Below are positions 38,350-47,644 of a DNA stretch of 64,000 nt, in pieces; position 1 is the first letter of the stretch, and each line of letters opens with the position of its first letter. The notes beneath the pieces were generated by a model, which saw only the letters and a program-made list of their open reading frames with translations, was not told where the DNA came from and made no database searches. Made by a program: the position numbers and the translations under genes. The stretch is taken from positions 235,088-299,087 of the forward strand of contig NZ_WTFT01000003.1 of the NCBI RefSeq assembly GCF_009861505.1, given 5' to 3'. Source of the stretch: Pseudomonas izuensis (lineage in GTDB: Bacteria; Pseudomonadota; Gammaproteobacteria; Pseudomonadales; Pseudomonadaceae).

Positions 38350-39522
38350 TCAGTGTTGTGTCGGAAAATGCCAGGATGACGAGGTCATCTTGACGTAGCC
38401 CTGCGGGCCGGTTTGAAACGACTTGTCCTTGAGCGCGTCGTCCTTGAGCTCGACAGTGAAATGCACGTAGCGATCACCCCACTGCCGGTAAAAGCTGTCG
38501 ACGAATTGGCGAGCGGCGGCCAGTTCGGAATCCTGCAAATTGCCCGTCACCGCGAACGTGACACCGTCTCCTTGCCCGACCCGGTTGAAGCTCAGTGAAA
38601 GGCGTTGCAAGCCCTCCTCAGCCAGGCTGGCCAGAAGGTGGTCATCTTGTAATTGCACCGCGATATCCCGGGCATAGGGAGCGGCCGCCAACAGCATTTC
38701 CAGCAACCTTGTCTGTTTCTGTGGCGTCAGCAGATTGCGCTGGGCGCTGAGCAGCAGTCGCGGTACTGACGGGTCCTTGAGATCGAGGGAATGCCAGGCC
38801 AATTGCGGATCATGGTCGATCAGCAACTGCTCCAGACGGCGACGCTCCTGGTCCATCACCAGCACCTTGCCGTTCAGCGTGTTGTCGCGCATCAGCACCT
38901 GTCGACTCCAGCCGGCATCACGCTCGGAAGACACAAATACGTAAACCCGATGGTCACGACCACGCAGCACCTCGACCTCTGCACTGACGCCCGCGATCAA
39001 CGCGCGGATATCGGTTTCCGGTGTCGGTTCCGGCACCGCCCGGATGCCAACCGCCACGACCAGCGCAGCCAGTGCCAGACCGCAGGCGACCCATCGGGTC
39101 GAAGGCGCACGCCTCCATACAACAGCGGTTGCATCGGGTGAAGCGTTGCAGGGCTGTCGCAGAAGTTCGGGGGCCCAGGATTGGTCTTCACGACGCAAGG
39201 CGATGTACAGGCCGCCGATCTGCTCCCGGGTCTGAAAGGCGTAGACGCGTATTTCGGCTGACTCATTGAGTACTCGCAACGGCACGCCGTCCGACGTGAC
39301 TTGATCGGCCAACACCTCAAAATTGCAGCCACCCTCATCCAGAGGAACAAAAATGGCATCCGCCGGGACGCTGGCCGTCAGGCCCCCCTCCCCCAGCAGA
39401 TCAACAGCCCCTACCACGAACAGGGTGGTGGTTTCGCCGAGGGGGAATTCACAACCTTGCAACGGACCATTGAGTATCCGTAGCACGCACGATTGCAAGG
39501 TGGGGGCCGTCAGAACTGTCAC
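38350..39522 (-). CDS. prgH: type III secretion inner ring protein SctD (PrgH)
   Basis: Outer component of the inner-membrane ring. The 390-residue protein has an N-terminal FHA-like cytoplasmic domain, one membrane helix near residues 143-162 (VACGLALAALVVAVGIRAV) and periplasmic ring domains. Start is a GTG with GGAG 8 bases upstream. The 117-base gap from iagB is the largest in this operon and could hold an internal promoter, though none was identified. Confidence 0.92.
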   Translation of the reverse strand: MTVLTAPTLQSCVLRILNGPLQGCEFPLGETTTLFVVGAVDLLGEGGLTASVPADAIFVPLDEGGCNFEVLADQVTSDGVPLRVLNESAEIRVYAFQTREQIGGLYIALRREDQSWAPELLRQPCNASPDATAVVWRRAPSTRWVACGLALAALVVAVGIRAVPEPTPETDIRALIAGVSAEVEVLRGRDHRVYVFVSSERDAGWSRQVLMRDNTLNGKVLVMDQERRRLEQLLIDHDPQLAWHSLDLKDPSVPRLLLSAQRNLLTPQKQTRLLEMLLAAAPYARDIAVQLQDDHLLASLAEEGLQRLSLSFNRVGQGDGVTFAVTGNLQDSELAAARQFVDSFYRQWGDRYVHFTVELKDDALKDKSFQTGPQGYVKMTSSSWHFPTQH

Positions 39523-39639
39523 CGTTCAAGCTCCAGAGCTGTGAAATGAGCGGCCATGTTAGAAAGACCGGCTGCGGGATTCCTGATCGAATTCTGCGGA
39601 TAGCACCTTGCAGAGGATCAGAATCTTCAGCCGGCCTGC

Positions 39640-40086
39640 TCATGGCGCCGTGGCCACTTGATAGCGCTGCCAGACCTTGCGTGCATAGCGAAGACGCGCG
39701 GCTTGCCTATGAGGTGAGTTGCCGGCGTTGTAGGCGCCCACCGCCGTCCAGTTGTAGCCGTAACGAGCGATGAAATCCGCGAGCACCGACGCGCCGACTT
39801 CAACCGACAGGCAAGGCTCTGCCAGCAGGCGCTGCTCGGTAATACCCTGGGCACTTAATCGGGGCAGATGGCTGCTGTTGATCTGCATCAACCCGATATC
39901 TCGCGTGCCGTCCTTGTTTTGGTTGATTGCATCCGGCCGCAATCCCGATTCGACATCGGCAATAGCCCGAAGCAATTCAGGCTCGATGGCATGTAGCTCC
40001 CCTGCCCGACTCCAGCACCAGGCTTGCGCCTGACCCGCGCCAAGACACACCAGCACGATCAGCCATTTGACCTTGCGCGGATTCAT
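39640..40086 (-). CDS. iagB: lytic transglycosylase of the secretion system (IagB)
   Basis: Opens peptidoglycan so the secretion apparatus can pass. The 148-residue protein has a signal peptide (1-22, cut after AQA) and a goose-lysozyme-like fold: catalytic Glu in DVESGL, then GLMQINS and AVGAYNAG. It overlaps the hilA stop by 4 bases (ATGA). Confidence 0.95.
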   Translation of the reverse strand: MNPRKVKWLIVLVCLGAGQAQAWCWSRAGELHAIEPELLRAIADVESGLRPDAINQNKDGTRDIGLMQINSSHLPRLSAQGITEQRLLAEPCLSVEVGASVLADFIARYGYNWTAVGAYNAGNSPHRQAARLRYARKVWQRYQVATAP

Positions 40087-41732
40087 GCCAGGCGCCGTCC
40101 ATCATCGAGCGTCAGCGGGTCCTGCAATGGAAAACCCAGCATCGGCGTCTGATGCCGAATACCTGTCGAACGCTGTAACGATTGCCAGAGCGGCGCAACG
40201 ACTGCTCCCCCCTGCCCTTTGCCAATGACTGGAGACTTCATCAGGCGCAACCAGTTTGCATACTGACTGCGGGCGATCAGTGGGTTGCCCCCGAATAGCA
40301 CATTCCAGGCAGCCAACCCTTGCTCACCGAGAGCGCTTTCAACCAGACCGGCTCGCTCAAGCTCATGCCAGGCCGCCGTGTGTTGACCGAAATACGCCAA
40401 TACCACGGCATGCAGTATCACCAACAGAGGATTGCCCATACCGCCTTGCTGCAAGACCCGACGAGCCACGAGCACTGCCTCTGTGGGGCTTTGCGAAAGC
40501 GCGATACGCACGCGCAAGACCTGCGCCCGTACACAATCCGGATCATGTTGCAGACACTTGTCGATACTCTGTGCCGCCTGCTCATTGCGCCGCCAGAACC
40601 AGTGATGCCATGCATGAAAGTAATGTACGTCAGCCTGATCGGCAGTCAGCAGACAGCGGCGGAACAGCACCTGGGCTGCCTGCTCGCAACCGCGCAGACT
40701 GGTGAGCAGAGTGAGGCGAGTCAGTGCCAGAGGATTGGAGGAATCGAGTGTCAGTGCATTGGATATTGCCGTCTGTGCCTCTTCAATCGCACGCCCCTGA
40801 TAACACAAGCCGATCATCGCCTGCCCCAGCCAGGCATCCGCCATCCCGCACCAGGCCGGTGCATATCCGGCATCTTGCTTGAGGCATTGTCGAAACTGCA
40901 CCAAGGCATCGCGCAGGCCCTGCGGAGTGTGCTGATGCAGGCGGCACAAACCATTGAGGTAAGCCACCGCGGCCGGATATGACCCACAGGCATCACCGAC
41001 TGGACGCAGCCTGGGAACACGCTGCGCAACCATACAAGTCAAAGCGCCCAGCGCCTCTGTAAGGTCAGTGGCATCCAGCGTCTGTCCATACATCAGCGCG
41101 TGATCACTGCCACGGATCAATTCCACCGACCAGCGACATTGCTCACGCGTGCCCGTAAAGCGCCCGCTCAAGCAGTAGTCCACCGACATCTGCCCCGCCA
41201 GCGACCGCAGATGGACCGGTTGTCCGCAACCCGCCATCAATCCAGAGGGGATAATGTGCAACGCTTCGCCGAATGCCGTGGTCAATTGGCGTATCAACAC
41301 ATCCTGCAGATCCAGCGCAGCAGTCTCGCCCAGATCGCGAAACGGCAGAACAGCCAGCGAGGGCGCTACTGTCCTCACCTGGTTCGGTACGTCGAGTTCG
41401 ACAACCGGACAGGTGAATCGATAACCCTGGCCGTACACCGTCGCAATGAAATCCTTGTTCTCCTTGAGCAGCTTGCGCAAGGCATAAATACAACGGGTCA
41501 ACGACTCCTCGGCCGCATCCGTCTCGGGCCATACCCGGTCCAGCAAATGATCCTTGCTAACCACCGTTCCTGCCGATTTCAGCAACAGGCGCAACACGTT
41601 CAATTCTTTGGGCGGGACATGAACTCCATGTCCATCTCGCATCAGCGTTCCATCGCTTTGCAGTAGCCAGTGGTCAAAAACGAATGACGTGGCCGGCATT
41701 TGATCAGTTGCACTGTCCATACTCTGAGACAT
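40083..41732 (-). CDS. hilA: HilA-like transcription activator with TPR region
   Basis: A 549-residue regulator built like Salmonella HilA. An OmpR-type winged helix at about residues 15-112 (PPKELNVLRLLLKSAGTVVS; RCIYALRKLLKENKDFI; TVYGQGYRF) is followed by a long domain with TPR-like helices. HilA switches on the inv and prg operons in SPI-1. It is upstream of and co-oriented with iagB-prg-org, so it may control its own operon. In Salmonella the prg operon is divergent from hilA. HilC and HilD genes are not seen in the window. Confidence 0.9.
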   Translation of the reverse strand: MSQSMDSATDQMPATSFVFDHWLLQSDGTLMRDGHGVHVPPKELNVLRLLLKSAGTVVSKDHLLDRVWPETDAAEESLTRCIYALRKLLKENKDFIATVYGQGYRFTCPVVELDVPNQVRTVAPSLAVLPFRDLGETAALDLQDVLIRQLTTAFGEALHIIPSGLMAGCGQPVHLRSLAGQMSVDYCLSGRFTGTREQCRWSVELIRGSDHALMYGQTLDATDLTEALGALTCMVAQRVPRLRPVGDACGSYPAAVAYLNGLCRLHQHTPQGLRDALVQFRQCLKQDAGYAPAWCGMADAWLGQAMIGLCYQGRAIEEAQTAISNALTLDSSNPLALTRLTLLTSLRGCEQAAQVLFRRCLLTADQADVHYFHAWHHWFWRRNEQAAQSIDKCLQHDPDCVRAQVLRVRIALSQSPTEAVLVARRVLQQGGMGNPLLVILHAVVLAYFGQHTAAWHELERAGLVESALGEQGLAAWNVLFGGNPLIARSQYANWLRLMKSPVIGKGQGGAVVAPLWQSLQRSTGIRHQTPMLGFPLQDPLTLDDGRRLA

Positions 41733-42030
41733 CTCTATAGAAAGTTACTGAAGCGCAATTGAGGCTGTGGGTGGCAGGCTCAAGATGACAAGCGGCGTGA
41801 CTATAGGAAGTTGAGCGGGGGGATTCCGTAGGAGATTAACTTTATATTCGTAAGAATATACGACAAAAATTGTAGGATCTCACTACATAAATCCAAAACT
41901 TTCCGAGACATTAAAAATAAGCAAAAACAATATTTACCACCAAACAAATCATCGAGGAGCGTTATTTAATAGCGCCAAAAAACACCAAAAACAGAATATT
42001 AATATCTCATTAATCAATAGCGTAATAAAT
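41733..42030. promoter_or_regulatory. AT-rich divergent control region with a palindrome
   Basis: The 298 bases between hilA and the plus-strand 407-residue gene are strikingly AT-rich against the surrounding genome. No gene is visible. A perfect palindrome, TATATTC-GTAA-GAATATA, lies at 41843-41860, about 110 bases before hilA, and could bind a regulator. Such AT-rich control regions are commonly silenced by H-NS-like proteins (MvaT/MvaU in Pseudomonas); that is inference. Confidence 0.55.
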
Positions 42031-43254
42031 ATGCAAATCAGCCAGTCAGCCCCTCACTTTTTTACCACTTCACTATCTCCAACGGGTGCCCCCCTACCAC
42101 CGACTGAAAACCACACCGAACACACAAGCAACGAACAAACATATACCCGCATCTTTAATGAAATCAGTCACCGGTACGCCGTATTCAATCAAGAAAATGA
42201 AATTGGCTTCCAACACAAGCCAGGCATTACTGGCGACATTGATAGCATTACAAAAAAAGAAATAATTTCGATACTTAAACACATAAAATCAGACCCTGCC
42301 TTGTTCGAGCAATGCCAAAAAAGCTCGGCAAACTCGCCTCTATTCACGAAACTTTATCTAATGTCAAATAATGATCAAGGCTGGAACTTGCGCCTGCATA
42401 CTTTTAGTGTAAAAGACAGAGGTTTGGGTGGCGAGGATAGTCCCCACTACCATAGATGGACGCTGGCCTCCCAGGTACTCTCCGGCGGATATTTGAATGT
42501 CAATTATGAAGAAGGCAGCCTCGATCAGCCCCATGCGAAAGACCACGAGTACTCCAAATATGAATTGAGTGCATCAAAAAATCAAAGCAGCAAAGACAGC
42601 CGTCATACTGCTTTCATATCTAAAGCCACCATGACACCGGTCAGCAAAGAACTCTATGCCGAAGGTGGAACCAATCATTTCCCGATTAATCTTGCTCATA
42701 GTGTCGAAACACACGCTTCAGTGATGGGGACAACCACGACGCTTGCACATACTGCTAAATCAGTAACGGACAAATCCTACGCCTTCGAAAAAAATGATGA
42801 AATAAAAGAGATCCCTCAAATAAAAATAGAAAGCAAAGCAGAGTTCGAGAACATTTTGCAGAGCCAAATTACCTTCCTTCAAATTCTCGACCTAAAATCC
42901 GAACTCAATACTCAACTGACCGAAGCCCGCAGACTTAACCTGCCATTAACCCCCAGGGAAGAGAACCATCTTAACGATTATCACGAGCCCAACTATGTAG
43001 AAACTTCCTTGCTTCCAGCGCTTGCCATGTATCAGTTGGAGTCCATTAACGGGATTATCCACAGCGAATTTTCCGAACAAACCGTAAAATTCATTGATGC
43101 CAAACTTTCAGAAGTTGACTATGACTCCTTGGACGCGTTGATCTCCAACAACCAGCTTGATCTCTTCGACAAACTGTTGAGTGTTGAAATTGTAGACACC
43201 GATCTGGCAAGACAACTGAATGACCGCCCAAATCCAATAATTACACTAACCTAA
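42031..43254 (+). CDS. unrecognised AT-rich protein with cupin-like motifs, candidate type III effector
   Basis: I cannot name this 407-residue protein. It is the only plus-strand gene in the secretion island and much richer in AT than its neighbours. The first 35 residues are rich in Ser, Thr and Pro (MQISQSAPHFFTTSLSPTG), like a secretion signal, with no signal peptide or membrane helix. In the middle, LRLHTF (120-125), then SPHYHRW (His139, His141) followed by LSGGYLN, and later AHSVET (His223), resemble the two metal-binding motifs of small cupin-type proteins. The C-terminal third is helical and acidic. No clear ribosome binding site precedes the ATG. A metal-dependent effector is plausible; a regulatory protein is the alternative. 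Confidence 0.6.
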   Translation: MQISQSAPHFFTTSLSPTGAPLPPTENHTEHTSNEQTYTRIFNEISHRYAVFNQENEIGFQHKPGITGDIDSITKKEIISILKHIKSDPALFEQCQKSSANSPLFTKLYLMSNNDQGWNLRLHTFSVKDRGLGGEDSPHYHRWTLASQVLSGGYLNVNYEEGSLDQPHAKDHEYSKYELSASKNQSSKDSRHTAFISKATMTPVSKELYAEGGTNHFPINLAHSVETHASVMGTTTTLAHTAKSVTDKSYAFEKNDEIKEIPQIKIESKAEFENILQSQITFLQILDLKSELNTQLTEARRLNLPLTPREENHLNDYHEPNYVETSLLPALAMYQLESINGIIHSEFSEQTVKFIDAKLSEVDYDSLDALISNNQLDLFDKLLSVEIVDTDLARQLNDRPNPIITLT

Positions 43255-43269
43255 TCAGCCATCCTTTAA

Positions 43270-43298
43270 AGATGACCACCCATACCGGGAGGTCATCT
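43270..43298. other. hairpin after the candidate effector gene
   Basis: AGATGACC and GGTCATCT pair around a 13-base loop, 15 bases after the stop. There is no T-run, so it is a weak terminator candidate between convergent genes. Confidence 0.4.
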
Positions 43299-43430
43299 GC
43301 ATCAGAAAACAAAAATAACTCCACAACAACACACCTGGTAAAAGCTTATACGCCTTCGCCCGCCCCACTGAACACAACAGATACGAAAAACGAGCTAGCC
43401 TGCACAGCACAAAAATGAATAATTAAATTT

Positions 43431-43697
43431 TCATCCAATGTGCGAAACGCTCTCTTTCACCGAAACGTAAATATCCAATACACTCCTCCACTCCTCCACT
43501 CCAACCTCTGGCAGTTCAATACCGAACGAATCATTCAGCGACATCACGATTTCAACTAGACTTATGGAATCCACACACAAATCCTCCACCAATCGCGATC
43601 CGAGCTCAATTTTCCAGCGAACTGCCGGAAAATAATCTGACAACACCTTTATTACTTGGCATTCAACTTCAAGCTCAGCCACCATTTTCTTCGACAT
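43431..43697 (-). CDS. iacP: acyl carrier protein of the secretion island (IacP-like)
   Basis: An 88-residue acyl carrier protein with the phosphopantetheine site DSISLVE (Ser44) and the usual four-helix pattern. SPI-1 carries IacP after the translocon genes, and this gene follows sipD in the same way. IacP in Salmonella is linked to secretion of translocon proteins. The ATG at 43697 has GGGG 7 bases upstream. The gene is AT-rich like the neighbouring 407-residue gene. Confidence 0.88.
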   Translation of the reverse strand: MSKKMVAELEVECQVIKVLSDYFPAVRWKIELGSRLVEDLCVDSISLVEIVMSLNDSFGIELPEVGVEEWRSVLDIYVSVKESVSHIG

Positions 43698-43804
43698 TAA
43701 CATTCCCCATGCAGTAAAACGCAGGCGTAACTCCGACTCAAACGAATCAGCGATAGGCCTGCCTTATGTATGAAATTTACTTGCTTTAAGTTTTTACATC
43801 CATA

Positions 43805-44809
43805 TCAAAAATTCAACATCGCTTTAAGCATGTCTGCAAACTGACTCAGATGCGAAGACAACGTCTTGTTGAAATTGTCATGATAGGAATTTGCATTTGA
43901 ATACTTCTGCGTGAAGGACTGCAACATGTTCTTCATGCGTTCCTCCTGGGCATTGAAACCCGTTTGCCAAGCCTGGAATTTGGCGGTATCCCAGGTCACA
44001 GTGCCAAAGAGCGGCAGGCCTTCCGCCATTTTCGAAAGCGGCCCGGTATCGATGACTACGCACCATGTGCCGTCGGCATTTTGTTTCAGGCAACTGGCGG
44101 GCAGGCCCAGTGCTTCCCGCCATTTTTCCGCTTCTTCCCGGCTCGCGCCTCCCTGACCCGGCTTCGGGAACAACACCGAGGCAGGGTTGGGGTGACTGTA
44201 TTTCTGAAGAAGCGTTTCCAATGCCCTTCTCAATGCACCGGCATTTAGCTTGACCTCTTTTCCCTCATCGGCGCCTTCGATCCAGTCCTTCATCTTCGCG
44301 GTTATTTCCGCGTTGAAGTCCTTAAAAAACTCCGAGTAAGCCGCGATGATATGTTCATAACCGGCCAGGTAGCCGTTCTTGATCAGGTCGATGAGTTCGA
44401 GCAGCTTGTCGAAGAAGTCATTCGACGATTTCACACCAGCGTCTAAATCGTCCGCGATCTCGGCCGGAACGCTCATCGCGCTCAAGCTGCGCTCGATCCG
44501 TTTCTGTTCGTCGAACAGTTTCTGACGCTGTTCCATAGGTAGTGTTTGCAGGCAATAAGTGGCCACCGAGCCAAATTGCCCCAATTGCCGGGCCCACATC
44601 TGCGACCTTATCCCGGACGTATTCGGAGAAGACTTAAGCAGGTTTTCGACGTGGTGACCCAGCGTTTTCACCGAATGGTCGAGCAATTGCGACAGAGAAA
44701 ACGCGGCATGCACCTCAGGCACCTTTTCAGGGGGCGGTGGTGCATCAGCGACAACGTTGAAGTCTGCCAATGGTCTAACGGTTGGAAGGACGGAATCATT
44801 AACTTTCAT
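43805..44809 (-). CDS. sipD: type III secretion needle tip protein (SipD/IpaD/BipD)
   Basis: Caps the needle and senses the host cell before pore insertion. The 334-residue protein has the family layout: a soluble N-terminal region, a long coiled coil pair, and a conserved C-terminal helix (FNKTLSSHLSQFADMLKAMLNF). No signal peptide or membrane helix. It lies 13 bases after sipC. Confidence 0.88.
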   Translation of the reverse strand: MKVNDSVLPTVRPLADFNVVADAPPPPEKVPEVHAAFSLSQLLDHSVKTLGHHVENLLKSSPNTSGIRSQMWARQLGQFGSVATYCLQTLPMEQRQKLFDEQKRIERSLSAMSVPAEIADDLDAGVKSSNDFFDKLLELIDLIKNGYLAGYEHIIAAYSEFFKDFNAEITAKMKDWIEGADEGKEVKLNAGALRRALETLLQKYSHPNPASVLFPKPGQGGASREEAEKWREALGLPASCLKQNADGTWCVVIDTGPLSKMAEGLPLFGTVTWDTAKFQAWQTGFNAQEERMKNMLQSFTQKYSNANSYHDNFNKTLSSHLSQFADMLKAMLNF

Positions 44810-44822
44810 GTTGTTCCCCTAT

Positions 44823-45923
44823 TCAGACTCGTCCAATGACTTCAATACGCGATTGAAACAGCTGCATCACCATCTCCATCAGCTTTTGCAACAACGCGGC
44901 ATCTGCCGAATCTTTCTGCCCGACCTCGTCGCTCAAACTCTTCTGGGAGCTCTGCGCGCTTTGCTGCAACACCTCTTTTTCCCGTGCAGCGTGCTCAGCC
45001 ATGCGCACTATGTTCGACACCACCTGGCTCATGCTCATCGACATGGCATTGAGCGCCCGACCGATTTCCAGTTTCTTTTCAATGCCCTTGCCACCCATCT
45101 GACTCAGCCAATCGGAGGTTTGTCCGACCTTCTGCGCCTTAAGGATTTCTCCGTCGAACCAGGCCTGTTCCTGAGGTGTCAATGTGGCGCCCTTGGGTTT
45201 GAAATCCACTGACGTGGTGCGGCCGAAATCGTCGAAGGTCTTGATCTTGTAGGTGGTTTGCGGGTTCCAGTCATCGCGGTTGCGATCATGCTTGAGATCG
45301 CGTTCGAGGTTGCTGGCATCGAGGGAATTGCGTTTATGCAGGTTGATGTCCGCATGTTTCATTCCTTGCCCCTGCAAGGTATGGAACATAGCGAAGCCGG
45401 CGATTGCACCGGAGCCTATCGCCGTAGTGATTGCGCTATTCAACGCAGCCTTGCCCGACTCGACGATGGCAGCCCCCTGGGCCTTGGCGGCGTCGGCGGC
45501 CATGACACTGAAATGCCCTCGCAGTTGCGCGTTGGCTACCCTTGCGATGTTCAGCGCGATGATGGCGGCAACCAGTACGTTCGCGTGCTTCTCCCAAGCA
45601 CCGGGGTCGAAAATCAGATCGTTTCTGACTTCATCATCAATCAAGCTCATGCCTGCAACGAAGTCTTGCCAGTCGGACTCGGTGGGTTGGTAGGCGTTGA
45701 TTGCGCCTTCAAGCTCTGCAGCGGTAGGCGTTTTGGTTTGACCGTTTCGCAGTATCTGCTTTTCGACGATCCGGTCAATTGATGCCGAATCTGACGCCAG
45801 CTTGCTTTTGTGATCCTTTGAAAATTGCTCCTGAGCAATCAATTCGCTCAGGCCGATGTCGCTGACCGGATCATGAGTCAATACCGCAGGCGCGGCCCTG
45901 ACAGCCGTGTGAATCGTGGTCAT
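44823..45923 (-). CDS. sipC: type III secretion translocon pore protein (SipC/IpaC/BipC)
   Basis: Smaller pore-forming translocator, 366 residues, with one hydrophobic segment near residues 150-180 (NSAITTAIGSGAIAGFAMF) and a helical C-terminus. AAGGAA lies 6 bases before the ATG at 45923; a GTG just upstream is less likely. Position between sipB and sipD supports the call. Actin-binding activity known for Salmonella SipC cannot be judged here. Confidence 0.85.
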   Translation of the reverse strand: MTTIHTAVRAAPAVLTHDPVSDIGLSELIAQEQFSKDHKSKLASDSASIDRIVEKQILRNGQTKTPTAAELEGAINAYQPTESDWQDFVAGMSLIDDEVRNDLIFDPGAWEKHANVLVAAIIALNIARVANAQLRGHFSVMAADAAKAQGAAIVESGKAALNSAITTAIGSGAIAGFAMFHTLQGQGMKHADINLHKRNSLDASNLERDLKHDRNRDDWNPQTTYKIKTFDDFGRTTSVDFKPKGATLTPQEQAWFDGEILKAQKVGQTSDWLSQMGGKGIEKKLEIGRALNAMSMSMSQVVSNIVRMAEHAAREKEVLQQSAQSSQKSLSDEVGQKDSADAALLQKLMEMVMQLFQSRIEVIGRV

Positions 45924-45947
45924 CACAAATTCCTTTTATCGAAAAGT

Positions 45948-47642
45948 TCAAACATGCCGAGCCATATACAGGCTCACGGAATGACTGCGCTGCAGATCGG
46001 CCATCACCTGTTCGATCTGGCGGGTTCTGTTCTGCATCGCACTGCCATAGTCCTCCACCAGTCGAGTGAGGTAGGAAGTGATTTCTTCGCTGATCGCCAT
46101 GCGCACTCGCACGTCCGCCAGGTGTTCGGCAGCCTGGGCCAGATGGGTGCCGCTTGCTATCTGCAATCCGCCCTGCACCGCTACGCCACTGAATTCGGTG
46201 AGGGTCTGAGCTGTTTCGACTCTGGCTGTAAAACGGGCCAGGGAAACCGGATCGGCGCCGTTGGAAAGGAAGCTGCGTACCTGCGCCAATGCCCGGGTCA
46301 GCGTGTTGCCAACCGATGTCGCCAGTTGATTGAGCGTTTGCATCGTTTGCGGCGCGATTTGCGTCAACATCGAAGTCAGTCTGGTTGCAATGGCACTGAT
46401 GATTGACCCGATCAACTGAGCCCCGACGATGGCCACGGCGGCGACGGCAGCGACAGTGGCCAACACCCCGGTGATCATGCCCAGGATTTGCCCGACATCC
46501 TCTCCAAAAAGTTTGGTGAACACATCGGAGAACAGCTTGATGGCTTCCTGCATCACTGCCATCAAGGGTTTCATGACTTCAGCCATGATGTCCGGGCCGA
46601 TAATCATGAGCCCCACCGAGACCCCAATCAGAACCGGATTGAGGGAAACAACCGCGAAAACGAGCACCGCCGCGCTAATGATCTTACCGATGCAACCCAT
46701 GGTTTTCTGCAAAGCCTCGGCCTTGCGAACTTCTTCCAGATATTTTTCCGACTCAAGTTTCATGTGCTCCTGAAGCTTGGCCTGCAGCTCCAGGAACAGC
46801 TCCTGATTGAGTTCTTCCTTGTTCTGCGCAGCGTCGCCCAACAGTTCAATGATCTTCAATCGGTTCAGCAGCGCCAGCGCGCTGCTGCTCAGTGCCTTTT
46901 CATTGGACTCCTTGATGGAGGAACCGCCGAGACCAGCCTCTTGCACTTTCGCAGCCACCACGGCCAGGGTTTTGGCACAGGCATTGGCGACTTCAACCAG
47001 TTTCAGGTGCGCATCGGTGGCTTTTTGAAACGCCTGGGTGTGGTCCGCCAACTCCCCCTTGAGCTGGTCACGACGCGCCAACTCGCTCGCATACTCTGGT
47101 GAATCGGGATCAAGCCCGGCCAGACGGGCCTCGCTTTCCTTCAGCAGCCCCTGAAAATGCTGAACCCGCTCGCGCAATTTCTCGAGTCTTTCCTGGCTGC
47201 CATCGACGGCCTCTTCGGCTGCCGCCAGTGCTTCGACGGCGGCGGAATATTCAGCTGCCAGCTTTTCATGGCCTTGCTGCCTGGCGCTGGCCATGCTTTG
47301 CAGCATCGCCAGGCGATTTTTAAGTTTGTTGTTATCGACCTCGCCGAGCATTTCGCTGATCAATGCCATTAACAGCGTGAACCGATCTCCGTTGACTTCC
47401 TGTTTATTTCCATCAGCAGGTGGCGGATGCAGTTGCGGCCGTCCCAAGCCTGCGGCTGGCTTACGCTGTTCACCGTTTTCGTAACTCACCGACATTAGTC
47501 CCGCCAGCGCCTCCTGGCCGGCTTTCTGAAAGCCCGCCGTTCTGGCGGCCTGGGTGGCGGCCTTGCCATATTTTTCAAAAGCCTCGGAGCGGTCGAGCCC
47601 TCCCCGAAAAATCGGACGCGGCATGTTTGTGATTTCAGTCAT
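45948..47642 (-). CDS. sipB: type III secretion translocon pore protein (SipB/IpaB/BipB)
   Basis: Major pore-forming translocator, 564 residues. It has a long coiled coil (about 130-230), then two hydrophobic regions (about 320-365, IISAAVLVFAVVSLNPVLIGV; and about 395-425, LGMITGVLATVAAVAAVAIVG) that would insert in host membrane. It follows its chaperone gene sicA by 2 bases, as in SPI-1. Confidence 0.92.
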   Translation of the reverse strand: MTEITNMPRPIFRGGLDRSEAFEKYGKAATQAARTAGFQKAGQEALAGLMSVSYENGEQRKPAAGLGRPQLHPPPADGNKQEVNGDRFTLLMALISEMLGEVDNNKLKNRLAMLQSMASARQQGHEKLAAEYSAAVEALAAAEEAVDGSQERLEKLRERVQHFQGLLKESEARLAGLDPDSPEYASELARRDQLKGELADHTQAFQKATDAHLKLVEVANACAKTLAVVAAKVQEAGLGGSSIKESNEKALSSSALALLNRLKIIELLGDAAQNKEELNQELFLELQAKLQEHMKLESEKYLEEVRKAEALQKTMGCIGKIISAAVLVFAVVSLNPVLIGVSVGLMIIGPDIMAEVMKPLMAVMQEAIKLFSDVFTKLFGEDVGQILGMITGVLATVAAVAAVAIVGAQLIGSIISAIATRLTSMLTQIAPQTMQTLNQLATSVGNTLTRALAQVRSFLSNGADPVSLARFTARVETAQTLTEFSGVAVQGGLQIASGTHLAQAAEHLADVRVRMAISEEITSYLTRLVEDYGSAMQNRTRQIEQVMADLQRSHSVSLYMARHV

Positions 47643-47644
47643 CT

